Origin: Desulforamulus aeronauticus DSM 10349
GTDB taxonomy: Bacteria > Bacillota > Desulfotomaculia > Desulfotomaculales > Desulfotomaculaceae
DNA: 64,000 bases
Assembly: GCF_900142375.1 (NCBI RefSeq)
Contig: NZ_FRAR01000006.1
Location: forward strand, 1 to 64,000
Reading direction: 5' to 3'
Shown piece by piece: positions 45,605-54,493 of the stretch. Under the pieces are notes generated by a model that was not told where the DNA came from, did not search any database, and was given only the letters and a program-made list of their open reading frames with translations. The position numbers were made by a program, and so were the translations under genes. How positions within the stretch are numbered: the first letter of the stretch is position 1; the number at the start of each line of letters is the position of its first letter.

Positions 45605-46441
45605 TTATTGATTCCGCCCTAACTGGTCCAGGTAATTTAACATTTTATTTTTTTCTATAATTTTGGTCAAGCTGTATTTTTCGGTCAACAGGTGAAAAGC
45701 AATTAAGAAAACCAAATAGCCTAGCTTTGCAGTTTCGGGTAAAACCATAGCTGCCGTAATACCAATGGTTGCCCCTAAAGCATTGGAGCCGGTATCTCCC
45801 ATCATGGCTTTGGCTTTCAGATCATAGGGTAGGTAGGCCAACAGTGCCCCCACCATAACAGCAAGCCAGCATAGCTGCTGGGAAGGCCAGCCCCCTAAAA
45901 ATAAAAGTACCGCCCCTAATAGAAAGCCTTTACCAGCCCTACCAGGTCTAAGGTCCAGTAAATTAATAGCATTGATAGAGAGGGCAATGACCAGAGTATT
46001 AACCATTACTTGCTGCCAACCGTGACTTACCACCACTGCCACCGCCAAGGAAATCAAGCCGCCCGCCAGCAGTTTTAAGCCGCCGGTAGTTAATTCGCCC
46101 TGCAGCATTTTTTTGATATGACCCTTCAAGCCGGTGGCAGCCCGAGAGCCAAAGATATCATCTACCATTCCCAACAAGGTCATAGCACAAATTGCAAACA
46201 GAAAAATAAGACCCTCTAAATGCACACTATCCGACTGAAGGATAAGAAACAAAACGGTGGGGGGCAAGACGCTCACGAAAAACAAAAGGCCCGCCCCTAC
46301 GGGTATATTATCACCTCGAAAATTGGGTCTCACAAAGCCTGCTTCTATAATGAGCTGCAAAATACTGTTTAGGATAAATTTAGCCACCCCAAAAGCTAGT
46401 AGGGCAGCCAACAGCATCGGCCAGTAGAAACTTTGAATCAT
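45605..46441 (-). CDS. Glycosyltransferase family 4 (MraY/WecA-like)
   Basis: 278 residues, about ten hydrophobic segments. Family 4 motifs are present: GMVDDIFG (Asp pair), NAINLLDLRPGRAGKG and MGDTGSNALG. Transfers a phospho-sugar to a lipid carrier; the exact sugar and acceptor are unknown. ATG at 46439-46441 (GTGAGGTG upstream) is preferred to a longer start. Grouped with a GT2 enzyme and SteB/SteA-like genes, consistent with an envelope polymer. Confidence 0.85.
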   Translation of the reverse strand: MIQSFYWPMLLAALLAFGVAKFILNSILQLIIEAGFVRPNFRGDNIPVGAGLLFFVSVLPPTVLFLILQSDSVHLEGLIFLFAICAMTLLGMVDDIFGSRAATGLKGHIKKMLQGELTTGGLKLLAGGLISLAVAVVVSHGWQQVMVNTLVIALSINAINLLDLRPGRAGKGFLLGAVLLFLGGWPSQQLCWLAVMVGALLAYLPYDLKAKAMMGDTGSNALGATIGITAAMVLPETAKLGYLVFLIAFHLLTEKYSLTKIIEKNKMLNYLDQLGRNQ

Positions 46442-46534
46442 GGAACACCTCACGGAATCATTGGTTACATTATGTAAACCATTAAACTGAAAACTAATGG
46501 ATATTATTTCCACAAATAATCTAAATAATGCTTG

Positions 46535-47242
46535 TTACTGTTCAATCTTAGCACGGCTTAGGCCATATTTCATAAAACAACCCGCTAGGACTCTAGCTAC
46601 ATGAACGAACTGTTTCCCCCGGTGCATAAACCCCCTTAAATCCCGGCCTGTCTCAGCGTGGGACATTTGGGTGGCAATTTCTGTTACTCGAAAACCTGCC
46701 CGGGCTACTTTAATGGTCAGAGCCACTTCTACGCCATAACCGGAAGCAAAGGGGATCACCTTTTCCAACACACTGCGGGTCATGACCCTTTGACCGGATA
46801 GGGGGGCATTAGCCTCCAAACCGGCGTAGTAACGGATACCTTTCCGAGCAAGATTTTTCACCAGACCAAAGCCAGCCTTCTTTTTCGCCTGGGGAAAACG
46901 GGCAATGGTCATATCTGCTTGATCTTCTAAAATCGGTAAAACTAATAACCTTGCTTCACGAGCACTAGATCCCAGGTCGCCGTCCAACAGGGCAATGACA
47001 TCCCCGGTAGCTTTAGCCACACCAACATTTAAAGCACCACCCTTACCCATATTGCGAGGCAGTACAATAACGGTAGCTCCGGCCAACTTAGCCAGCTTAG
47101 CTGTCTCATCCGTGGAGGCATCATCCACCACAATCACCTCAGAAACCTCAGCGATATCTAGTACCCCTTTGACAGTATCTGAAATGCGAGCTGCCTCATT
47201 ATGGGCGGGGATTACCACTGACACCTTGGCCTTTTTGACCAT
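46535..47242 (-). CDS. Glycosyltransferase family 2
   Basis: 235-residue GT-A enzyme: VVIPAHNEAARI at the N-terminus, VVDDASTDETAKLA, then LLDGDLGS (DxD-type). No membrane segments, so probably a cytoplasmic enzyme acting on a lipid-linked acceptor. ATG at 47240-47242 with GGGGTG; it overlaps the SteB-like gene by 44 nt. Confidence 0.87.
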   Translation of the reverse strand: MVKKAKVSVVIPAHNEAARISDTVKGVLDIAEVSEVIVVDDASTDETAKLAKLAGATVIVLPRNMGKGGALNVGVAKATGDVIALLDGDLGSSAREARLLVLPILEDQADMTIARFPQAKKKAGFGLVKNLARKGIRYYAGLEANAPLSGQRVMTRSVLEKVIPFASGYGVEVALTIKVARAGFRVTEIATQMSHAETGRDLRGFMHRGKQFVHVARVLAGCFMKYGLSRAKIEQ

Positions 47243-48128
47243 TGCCGACACCCCCAGTCGTATCAAAGGGAGGCAGTAGTTGCTTAGCCGTGGGTTTTAC
47301 TCCATAATGTCCTGGCTTGTCCGCAATGGCCAGAACCAGAGCCAATTGACCGGGCGCCGATTCCACATTATCAACAGTACTAACTCTCTTTTTTTGGTAT
47401 GACTTCATGTAAGAATAGGTAACGTTAGTTTCTTCCACGCCAAAAACAGGTAGTTTTTGCTGCAAAAAATAATCCATCATAGGGTAATCCACAATTTCAG
47501 TCTTAACCAACGTTTGATCCTGACTTCCACCAATGAATATTACTGCATCAACCGGCACACCATAATCACCGGACAGTTTTAAAAGCTCTGATTGAGACAA
47601 GGTATTTAGTAATGCCTGTTTTTCCCCAGTTAAAATGCCTCGGGCAGTCTCCTTGGCTAAAAAACTCATCATGTCATTATCATTTTGATCGTTAATACCT
47701 AACTCGCTACGTAACTGTTCTTTATGACCGGTTACGTCAAAACCATCCAGAATAGTGGTTACCGATTGGACCGTCGCCCCAGCCATAGATAGTGTGTTGA
47801 CAAGATCGTCCCGAAAACCATAGCTGTTTGTTTCCACAATGGCTATTCTTTTCCCCGTTAACTTGCCTGTAATGAGTGGCGGTAAAACTTGTTTTTCAAA
47901 TTGCCGCTGAATGTTGTTATCAATTTCCAAGTTGTTCGCCCTTGCCTGAACGGCTTCATTCTTTTGCCGTAGTTCCTCCAGTTGGACTTCCAGCCTGTCC
48001 GCCAATTGCTTCTGTCGCTCTGCAATAACTTCATTACCCAATACCGCACTGCCAACTAGAATACCAATACCAAGGGCTATAAAAACTGCCACTAACGAAG
48101 CAATGTGGTAGCGATAATCTATAATCAT
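47199..48128 (-). CDS. steB: SteB/MctB-like copper-transporter-family protein
   Basis: 309 residues: N-terminal membrane helix (ASLVAVFIALGIGILVGSAV) after the conserved MIIDYRYHI, then a coiled coil (ERQKQLADRLEVQLEELRQK) and a soluble domain with GKRIAIVETNSYGFRDDLV. The family includes mycobacterial MctB and corynebacterial SteB. Here it follows a SteA-like gene by 15 nt, so a cell-division/envelope role is more plausible than copper transport. Confidence 0.78.
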   Translation of the reverse strand: MIIDYRYHIASLVAVFIALGIGILVGSAVLGNEVIAERQKQLADRLEVQLEELRQKNEAVQARANNLEIDNNIQRQFEKQVLPPLITGKLTGKRIAIVETNSYGFRDDLVNTLSMAGATVQSVTTILDGFDVTGHKEQLRSELGINDQNDNDMMSFLAKETARGILTGEKQALLNTLSQSELLKLSGDYGVPVDAVIFIGGSQDQTLVKTEIVDYPMMDYFLQQKLPVFGVEETNVTYSYMKSYQKKRVSTVDNVESAPGQLALVLAIADKPGHYGVKPTAKQLLPPFDTTGGVGNGQKGQGVSGNPRP

Positions 48129-48143
48129 AGAGTTAGAGTCCTC

Positions 48144-49265
48144 CTACACCCCAAGGATTAATCTTACATTTAGTACCAGTAATCTAAACAGTTCTCTGGT
48201 GGGCGGGGCCATCGCCACTACAACTGCCAAAGGTACCAGACCGGCTAGCAAAATTTGGCCCACATATTTCATTTTTACACGATTTTTGTACAGTTGGCTA
48301 ACTCCCTTGGCATCTACCAGGATATCCCCTACTTTTAAGCGTACCAAGAAGGTACTGGCCATGCCCTTGCGACCCTTTTCCAAAAAATCCAACATATTGG
48401 AGTGGGTGCCAACTGCCACAATTAATTCGGTACCATTCTCATAAGCTAACATCATGGCAATATCTTCACTGGTTCCGGGAGCAGGAAAAATTCTGGCCTG
48501 TTGACCCAAGGCATGAACCCTTTCCATACCCGGTGCTCTACCATCGGGATAGGCATGAACCACCAGTTCAGCACCACAACAAAGGGCTCGGTCAGTGATA
48601 CTATCCATATCACCAATAATCATATCTGGTTTATAACCAAATTCCAGCAATGCATCAGCACCACCGTCAACACCGATTAGAACAGGATGTACTTCATCAA
48701 TGTAGGATTTGATGGCGTTTAAGTCTTGCTTGTAATTGTGACCCCGTACAACAATTAGGGTATGTTTGCCCTTAAATGAGGTGGTGACATCAGGGATATT
48801 GAGTCCCCCACAAACAAAATCCACTTCATTTCGGGCATAGTCCAAAGTATTATGAATAAAACGCGACAAGACCCGGTCCATACGGCTCCGGGATTCTTCC
48901 ATGTGATCTTTAACCTGACTAAGTGTTAGCAAATTTCCTTCAGCAATCTTCTGTCCGTTATGCCAGACAACGTTGCCCCGTATCTCCAGTTCGTCACCTT
49001 CCCGGATTTCCTCCATGAGGTGATTACCAGCATTATCAAGAATGGAGATACCCGCCTCTAATAGGGTAATCGGCCCCTGGTTTGGGTAATCCTCACTTAA
49101 TGAGGGGACTGTGTTAACGACAACCTTAACCTTAGCTGCAATTAATGAATCTGCTGCTACTTTATCTAATTCCTTATGACATATAACGGCAATTTCGTTG
49201 GCATGTATTCTTTTAGCCAAATCTTTTGTTCTTTTATCGACTCGGGCGATTGCTCTTATACTCAT
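48144..49265 (-). CDS. steA: SteA-like cytokinetic ring protein
   Basis: 373 residues resembling SteA: a soluble domain with thiamin-pyrophosphokinase-like features (DGGADALLEFGYKPDMIIGDMDSI) and a single hydrophobic helix at the C-terminus (YVGQILLAGLVPLAVVVAM). In Corynebacterium SteA recruits SteB and influences septum cell-wall splitting. ATG at 49263-49265 is one of two close starts. Confidence 0.8.
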   Translation of the reverse strand: MSIRAIARVDKRTKDLAKRIHANEIAVICHKELDKVAADSLIAAKVKVVVNTVPSLSEDYPNQGPITLLEAGISILDNAGNHLMEEIREGDELEIRGNVVWHNGQKIAEGNLLTLSQVKDHMEESRSRMDRVLSRFIHNTLDYARNEVDFVCGGLNIPDVTTSFKGKHTLIVVRGHNYKQDLNAIKSYIDEVHPVLIGVDGGADALLEFGYKPDMIIGDMDSITDRALCCGAELVVHAYPDGRAPGMERVHALGQQARIFPAPGTSEDIAMMLAYENGTELIVAVGTHSNMLDFLEKGRKGMASTFLVRLKVGDILVDAKGVSQLYKNRVKMKYVGQILLAGLVPLAVVVAMAPPTRELFRLLVLNVRLILGV

Positions 49266-49584
49266 CCACAATACACCACCTTACCACCTTCATTCTAATG
49301 TTAATAGTAGGGTAAGTCAAGTATAGCTCCCAAATATTGTAATTTTTTTCCTTTACAGTCTCAATTTGGGTGTTTTTCATCTTGCTATATTCTCTTACGT
49401 AAAAGACTTGCTTTTTTATCCTTATGTAACTTAATTTTGTCAGTTTTTCTCTTTCAGGCATTTAGTCCTATTATTATCCATAATACCAATAAGATTATCT
49501 TTAAAAACATTGTAGGTTTATAGTATAGTTATCTTACACTTACGATTTGCAAACAGAAAGTAATGTAAGGGGGCGTTTATAATA
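49266..49584. other. Intergenic region between steA and a small + strand gene
   Basis: 319 nt, A+T-rich, promoter region for divergent transcripts. Includes an AAGGGGGCG site before the + strand gene. No other gene or clear element is seen. Confidence 0.4.
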
Positions 49585-49773
49585 ATGAAAGAAACTATTG
49601 ATCTAGCAACTCCCGGCATGCTAAATCTGTACTCTCAAGTAAAACTATCAAATTCCACCAGTCAGCCTTTGTTTTCCAAATACGCCAAAGGTTCTATCAA
49701 TATTGTGCAAAAAAATGGTGGAAGAATGTTTGGTAAATTATTTCGGATAACTAGTTATAAATTATTACATTAA
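49585..49773 (+). CDS. Small hypothetical protein, 62 aa
   Basis: 62 residues, no membrane segment, no recognised family. AAGGGGG lies 11-13 nt upstream of the ATG, rather far, and the composition (many Ser/Lys/Asn) is only moderately convincing. It is followed within 10 nt by a strong hairpin, which supports a transcript here. Confidence 0.45.
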   Translation: MKETIDLATPGMLNLYSQVKLSNSTSQPLFSKYAKGSINIVQKNGGRMFGKLFRITSYKLLH

Positions 49774-49782
49774 AAGCATCAA

Positions 49783-49822
49783 ACCTATAAAGCACCTCTC
49801 ATCCGAGAGGTGCTTTATAGGT
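49783..49822. terminator. Bidirectional terminator, 18-bp perfect stem
   Basis: Arms 49783-49800/49805-49822 with loop ATCC, between convergent genes. Confidence 0.85.
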
Positions 49823-49823
49823 C

Positions 49824-50669
49824 CTAGTTCCCATTGTATTGCAGGCTCAAACCAACCCCTACTTCTTTCAGATTTACTACCTTTGATAGTTGAATCTTAG
49901 AATGAAGGTCTGTACAGTGACAAGCATGAACTTCCTTAGGCTGTGCTGTCTCTAGATATTTTAGAACACCATCCAGCTGTTGTTTAGCAGGATTCAGCAA
50001 ATGAAACCCACCGACAACATCCACGACTCTCTCATCATGACAGATCTTCTTAGCATACTCAATAATGTTGCAAATTCCAGCATGTGAACAACCAACTATA
50101 ATTACTAACCCTTCGGTTGATTTGAACACTAATCCTGTGTCATCCATTAAATAGTCATCCGTAGATTTACACTCCTTAATTACAGAGCCCATTGGGGAGT
50201 TAGCTTCATATTTAAACATTCTTGGAATTTCACCAAGGTATACTAGGTTTTCGGTTAACCATACTGGCTCTTTTTGTAAATTCAGTTTAAAGTGATGGGA
50301 TAGTTTTGTCTTGGATACAATACTTCCTATTTCTCCTACTCCCTCAACTACTTTTGTTTCCAAAACCAAAGGATGTGCCACAACCGTAGGAGCAATTTGA
50401 GACTTATGTTCTATCCTTGACTCAGTATATAGGCGTATTAAAGGTTCAAGGCCCCAGGTATGATCCATATGGCCATGGGATAGCACTATGTAATCTAGCT
50501 CTTTAAGGTTAATTCCCATCTTCTCAGCATTTCGGATAAAGATATCAGAGTACCCTGTGTCGAATAGAATTTTTTTATTTCCCGTTTGAATAAAGAAAGA
50601 TAGGCCAGGTTCCGCTAAGAAATACCGATCAATCAGCGTATTATTATCGACTAAAACAGTTAATTTCAC
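49824..50669 (-). CDS. MBL-fold metallo-hydrolase
   Basis: 281 residues with the metallo-beta-lactamase motif SHGHMDHTWG (about residue 63), GCSHAGICNI and FHLLNP downstream. The best family resemblance is the dihydropterin-synthase-like MBL proteins annotated in archaea/clostridia, but that name is not experimentally supported here. Single gene. Confidence 0.85.
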   Translation of the reverse strand: MKLTVLVDNNTLIDRYFLAEPGLSFFIQTGNKKILFDTGYSDIFIRNAEKMGINLKELDYIVLSHGHMDHTWGLEPLIRLYTESRIEHKSQIAPTVVAHPLVLETKVVEGVGEIGSIVSKTKLSHHFKLNLQKEPVWLTENLVYLGEIPRMFKYEANSPMGSVIKECKSTDDYLMDDTGLVFKSTEGLVIIVGCSHAGICNIIEYAKKICHDERVVDVVGGFHLLNPAKQQLDGVLKYLETAQPKEVHACHCTDLHSKIQLSKVVNLKEVGVGLSLQYNGN

Positions 50670-50719
50670 TAAGGGTTCACTCCTTGTTAATTTTTATGGC
50701 AATTATAATTCTTCCATTA

Positions 50720-50747
50720 TAAAAAAACACCGCTTGTTTAGCGGTGT
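50720..50747 (-). terminator. Terminator of spo0A
   Basis: ACACCGCT/AGCGGTGT (50727-50734, 50740-50747) followed by seven T on the minus strand. Confidence 0.85.
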
Positions 50748-50807
50748 AATTATTATGGATTATCTCCAAACTAAAAGTGATTACTATTAATCTCAACCGG
50801 GAAAATT

Positions 50808-51578
50808 CTAACTAACTTTACTTTCAATCCGTAATTTATCTGCTACCATGGCAATAAACTCTGAGTTGGTGGGTTTACCACGTTCCAGATTGATGGTGTA
50901 ACCAAAGAATTTAGTCATCATCTCGATATTACCACGATCCCAAGCCAATTCAATGGCATGACGAATAGCTCTTTCCACACGGCTAGGTGTAGTCTGATAC
51001 TTTTGTGCAATCATGGGGTAAAGTTCTTTGGTTACGGCCCCCAGAAGATTAACTTCATTAATAACACAAAGGATCGCCTCACGGAGATAATGATAGCCTT
51101 TGATATGGGCAGGAACTCCCATTTCATGAATAATATTGGTAACTGCCACATCTAAGTTACGAGGCTTACTGACAGAAATGTACTGACCAACTGCAACACC
51201 ATCGGCCAATTGACGGATTCTGTTGGCTAAGACAGCAAAATCAAAAGGTTTTAAAATATAATAATCTGCACCCAATTCCACAGCCCGGGCCGTAATGCTT
51301 TCTTGCCCAAAGGCAGTTAACATAATTACCTTAGGTTTATGTGCAATAGCACCTGTGGAAAGTTTCTCTAATACACCGATACCATCTAAATGAGGCATAA
51401 TAACATCCAGCACCATTACATCCGGTGACTGCTGATCTATTATTTCCAATGCCTCCAATCCGTTGTTGGCAATCCCCACTAAGACAAAATCGTCTTGCTG
51501 ATTGATAAATTCCTTTAATAGTTCACAGAATTCTCTGTTATCATCTGCTAATAATACCTTTATCGCCTTTCTAATCAT
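50808..51578 (-). CDS. spo0A: Sporulation master regulator Spo0A
   Basis: 256 residues: CheY-like receiver (LLADDNREF, Asp in [13 protein letters not shown], Lys in ILKPFDF) and the effector DNA-binding domain with [19 protein letters not shown]. Phosphorylated Spo0A binds TGTCGAA boxes. Two such boxes lie upstream. The ribosome site GGAGG is about 15 nt from ATG, with GGGG nearer. Confidence 0.96.
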   Translation of the reverse strand: MIRKAIKVLLADDNREFCELLKEFINQQDDFVLVGIANNGLEALEIIDQQSPDVMVLDVIMPHLDGIGVLEKLSTGAIAHKPKVIMLTAFGQESITARAVELGADYYILKPFDFAVLANRIRQLADGVAVGQYISVSKPRNLDVAVTNIIHEMGVPAHIKGYHYLREAILCVINEVNLLGAVTKELYPMIAQKYQTTPSRVERAIRHAIELAWDRGNIEMMTKFFGYTINLERGKPTNSEFIAMVADKLRIESKVS

Positions 51579-51654
51579 AATGTAAGACCCCGCCTCCTAT
51601 TTTTCTTTTCTTTTCTTTTCCATTATCTGGAATATCTTTCTAGTGTCTATAGCT

Positions 51655-51731
51655 TTCGACAGGCGAGGTATAAACTCCTTCTTTAAAAACGGAAAAATTT
51701 ACTAAAAAGGTTAAATTAATTCAATTCGACA
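51655..51731 (-). promoter_or_regulatory. Two Spo0A boxes upstream of spo0A
   Basis: TGTCGAA occurs on the minus strand at 51655-51661 and 51725-51731, in the region between spoIVB and spo0A. Autoregulation is known in Bacillus; binding here is inferred. Confidence 0.55.
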
Positions 51732-51740
51732 CAAATTTGA

Positions 51741-53111
51741 CTAAAATTTTAAATTTTGATTAATTAAACACGCCACATTACGTCTAGCGTCAAATTCTGC
51801 CTTTTTTCTCTCGCTCACATGTTTGGGGAAGGCTCCTGAATCATATAACATCCACTCTGCCATAACTCCATAACCTCTGGTAGGATCATTGACAAAGACA
51901 TGAGTCACCGCTCCAATAAGCCTACCATCTTGAATTATGGGGCTTCCTGACATACCCTGGATAATTCCACCCGTTTTTTTCAATAGATTTTGATCTGTAA
52001 TTTGAATAATCATACCTTTCCCTTCGGCACGACCATGTAGATTGATTTGCTCTACAGTAATAGAATATTTCTCAATTTTATTTCCTTGAAGAACTGTATA
52101 AATCTCAGCTGGCCCTTCTTTTACTTGATTGGCCATGGCTACCGGAATAGCGTCTTTCATATAAGTATTTTCCGGGGCTTTATCAAGTTTACCGAAAATA
52201 CCACAGTTTGTATTTTTCGTAATATTTCCTACAATACCTTCTCCCCGCTGGAATACTCCCATTTTTTCTCCAGGTTGTCCCTTTTTACCCATTCTGATTC
52301 CCTCAATTTGTGCTCCTACAACCTTGCCTTTACTCAAATTGATGGGACGACAGGTATCAATATCACTGATAATATGACCCAAAGCACCGTAGGATTTACT
52401 TTCTGGATCATAAAATGTCATGGTCCCTACACCGGCTGTGCTATCTCGGACAAAAAGTCCTACCCGGTATCGTCTGGTTTCCTTACAGTAAATTGGTGTA
52501 ATTTTTGTATGGTAAATTTTATGAGAATCCCTGTCCTTGAACTCCATTCCCAGTGCTTTACCATCTTTGCCCATGTTATTAATAAGCTCCTGTGCCTGAT
52601 TCTCGGTTTCTACTATTTGGTCATTAATTTTTAATAGAGTATCCCCTAACTGAACACCTGCCTCCGCAGCTGGATTATGTCTTTTACCCTGCTCATCCAC
52701 AATGGCAGATCTACCAACAACCATCACTCCTTCGGATTCCACCATAACACCAACCGCCTGTCCACCGGGAATAACTCTAATCTCCGGCACTACACTGACA
52801 GTCATATGTCTAACCGGAATAAAGCCAAGAAGTTTAACCTGCACATCTAACTGACCTGGTGTAGCTGCTACAGGAGTAAGGCTTTCTGTTTTTATCATAG
52901 ATATCGATTTTTCATTATTTTTAATAGAATACTCTAATAAGTTTTGCTCTACATATTTAGGTAAACCAATGTCAAAACTAAGTTTATCACCTACTGATAC
53001 TCTTTGTTGAATTGGTAAATGATTTAACATTTGGAACGGGAGCTGAAGACAAAGGCCCAAGAATGCAATAGCCACTAATAATACTGGCGTCTTATTTTTC
53101 CGGTAGTCCAA
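51741..53111 (-). CDS. spoIVB: SpoIVB serine peptidase
   Basis: 456 residues: N-terminal membrane segment, PDZ domain (about 130-210, EAGVQLGDTLLKIND) and S55 peptidase domain with catalytic Ser in QGMSGSPIIQDG. Forespore signal that activates SigK processing by cleaving SpoIVFA. TTG start with AAAGGAGGGG. Upstream of spo0A, as in Bacillus. Confidence 0.94.
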   Translation of the reverse strand: MDYRKNKTPVLLVAIAFLGLCLQLPFQMLNHLPIQQRVSVGDKLSFDIGLPKYVEQNLLEYSIKNNEKSISMIKTESLTPVAATPGQLDVQVKLLGFIPVRHMTVSVVPEIRVIPGGQAVGVMVESEGVMVVGRSAIVDEQGKRHNPAAEAGVQLGDTLLKINDQIVETENQAQELINNMGKDGKALGMEFKDRDSHKIYHTKITPIYCKETRRYRVGLFVRDSTAGVGTMTFYDPESKSYGALGHIISDIDTCRPINLSKGKVVGAQIEGIRMGKKGQPGEKMGVFQRGEGIVGNITKNTNCGIFGKLDKAPENTYMKDAIPVAMANQVKEGPAEIYTVLQGNKIEKYSITVEQINLHGRAEGKGMIIQITDQNLLKKTGGIIQGMSGSPIIQDGRLIGAVTHVFVNDPTRGYGVMAEWMLYDSGAFPKHVSERKKAEFDARRNVACLINQNLKF

Positions 53112-53475
53112 GTACAGCCCCTCCTTTAATTTTATAAAATGATTACTTTCAACACCTCCTGTTAATTTTTAAATAGAAAACGAAGAAAAAGGATAAAAGC
53201 AAAATAAATCTGGCGTAATCTTAAGATTACCTCTTCAAAACGCTTTTACTCATCTCATTTCTGCCGAAAATTGCCGAATACAGTACTTTTGCGGGTTTCG
53301 AGCATTTTGTAAGTTTTGTTTGTTTTACCTTTTGCATAAAATAAAATTAGTTCAACAGGTTTTGGAAATTTTCAATAAATAAAAATAATAAAAACCGAGG
53401 ATTTATTATTATCCTCGGTTCACGTATCCACACGGACAGTAATATTCGTATTTTCCAATTCGTTTTTTATGTTAA
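53112..53475. other. Intergenic region upstream of spoIVB
   Basis: 364 nt, A+T-rich. Contains a perfect 16-bp palindrome GTAATCTTAAGATTAC (53215-53230), about 105 nt upstream of spoIVB, and a hairpin (53393-53420) ending the yqeB transcript. No ORF is supported. Confidence 0.5.
53385..53420 (-). terminator. Terminator of yqeB
   Basis: AACCGAGGAT/ATCCTCGGTT (53393-53402, 53411-53420), followed by T-rich DNA on the minus strand. Confidence 0.8.
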
Positions 53476-54276
53476 CTAACTAGAATGTCGTTGTAAATAT
53501 AGAATTGCTTCCAGTACACCTCCACCAATAGCCCGGGCTTTATCAGAAATGGTGAAGCAGTGTTCTAAACAATCCTCCCTAGGGTCGATATCCCCCAGCT
53601 TGAGACCTTTATGGACCCACAGACCACCTCGTAATAGTCCCCTTAATACTCCGTTAATGCCTGCGTTTACCGGCTCGCCTCCAACAAAGCCGATAGTTTG
53701 ACCGGACTGAACAACACTGTTGATAGTCACACAGGGAACGAAAACACCTTCCGCAGGGGATCGCAGCAGTCGTTCCCGGGTATATCCCTCTACCGGACTA
53801 GGGCTACCCGTATCCAGTTGGGCTGTCCCATTTAAAATTACTCTACCAAGGTAATGTCCCCGATTGGTTTCGATAACTGCATGTACATCTACCCCGGCAG
53901 TAAAGCCAGGACCTAAACCGATGGCAATCGTTGCCAAATTTCTATGCGTACCCGTGTTTCTTTTTGCAATGATAGCGTCAACCAGCACGTCTGGCCTCAG
54001 TACCGTTACCTGTTGTCCAGCTGGATCAACTAGTACCGGAATCATCTGTTGTTTAAAGACGTTTGCTATCTCATTGATACCCTTAACCAGAACAGCCGTA
54101 CTTCCCTCTACCTGCCACCGTCCTTCATAAACCGCTTCTGCAAAGGAAACAGTCCGTCGCACCATGGTTGGCCGAGGAATTTCTGTCATTATCACCTTAA
54201 AACCACTGCCGTGTAGTCGGTGGGCGACTCCGGTGGCTAGGTCACCAGCTCCTTTTACCCATACAAGCAGTTCCAT
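53476..54276 (-). CDS. yqeB: YqeB-family selenium-dependent molybdenum hydroxylase protein
   Basis: 266 residues: WVKGAGDLATGVAHRLHGSGF at the N-terminus (Rossmann-like) and the ELDTGSPSPVEG-type loop (QLDTGSPSPVEGYTRERLL) plus GGVLEAILYLQ at the end are typical. The family is associated with hydroxylases needing a labile selenium cofactor. It follows the hydroxylase operon and a truncated molybdopterin-binding ORF. ATG start. Confidence 0.88.
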   Translation of the reverse strand: MELLVWVKGAGDLATGVAHRLHGSGFKVIMTEIPRPTMVRRTVSFAEAVYEGRWQVEGSTAVLVKGINEIANVFKQQMIPVLVDPAGQQVTVLRPDVLVDAIIAKRNTGTHRNLATIAIGLGPGFTAGVDVHAVIETNRGHYLGRVILNGTAQLDTGSPSPVEGYTRERLLRSPAEGVFVPCVTINSVVQSGQTIGFVGGEPVNAGINGVLRGLLRGGLWVHKGLKLGDIDPREDCLEHCFTISDKARAIGGGVLEAILYLQRHSS

Positions 54277-54310
54277 TTAGACCAACCTTTCTCAAAAGAT
54301 AGTAAGGAAC

Positions 54311-54424
54311 TCAAAAACATGGCTCCAGGCAAGTTGCTTTAAATTCTTCTCTGATAATCTTAGTAATATCGTGTGCCAAAATATGGCCAATGGCTTTCTC
54401 TACCGGTATCACTTCGGTACGCAC
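54311..54424 (-). pseudogene. Remnant of a molybdopterin-binding (MoeA-like) protein
   Basis: 37 residues from GTG (GAGGAGGG upstream): MRTEVIPVEKAIGHILAHD, then ITKIIREEFKATCLEPCF. VEKAIGHILAHDITKI matches the opening of the MoeA-like proteins usually next to yqeB, which then continue for about 300 residues. Here the frame stops just after EEFK, so only the 5' end remains. It lies between the hydroxylase and yqeB. Confidence 0.6.
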
Positions 54425-54447
54425 TGGGCAGCCCTCCTCTAATTGAA

Positions 54448-54481
54448 ATAGCAGGGACACCTTACGTTGAAGGTGCCCCAT
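54448..54481 (-). terminator. Hairpin after the hydroxylase operon
   Basis: GGGACACCTT and AAGGTGCCCC flank a short loop (one mismatch). Weak T-run; attenuator or terminator. Confidence 0.4.
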
Positions 54482-54493
54482 GTTTAGTTATTA

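Noticed and set aside
52047-52634. 195-codon + strand frame opposite spoIVB
   Set aside because: Antisense shadow of spoIVB, whose PDZ and peptidase motifs are intact.
54311-54424. TGA of the MoeA-like remnant as a selenocysteine codon
   Set aside because: The frame beyond TGA runs into the yqeB start and does not resemble the family.
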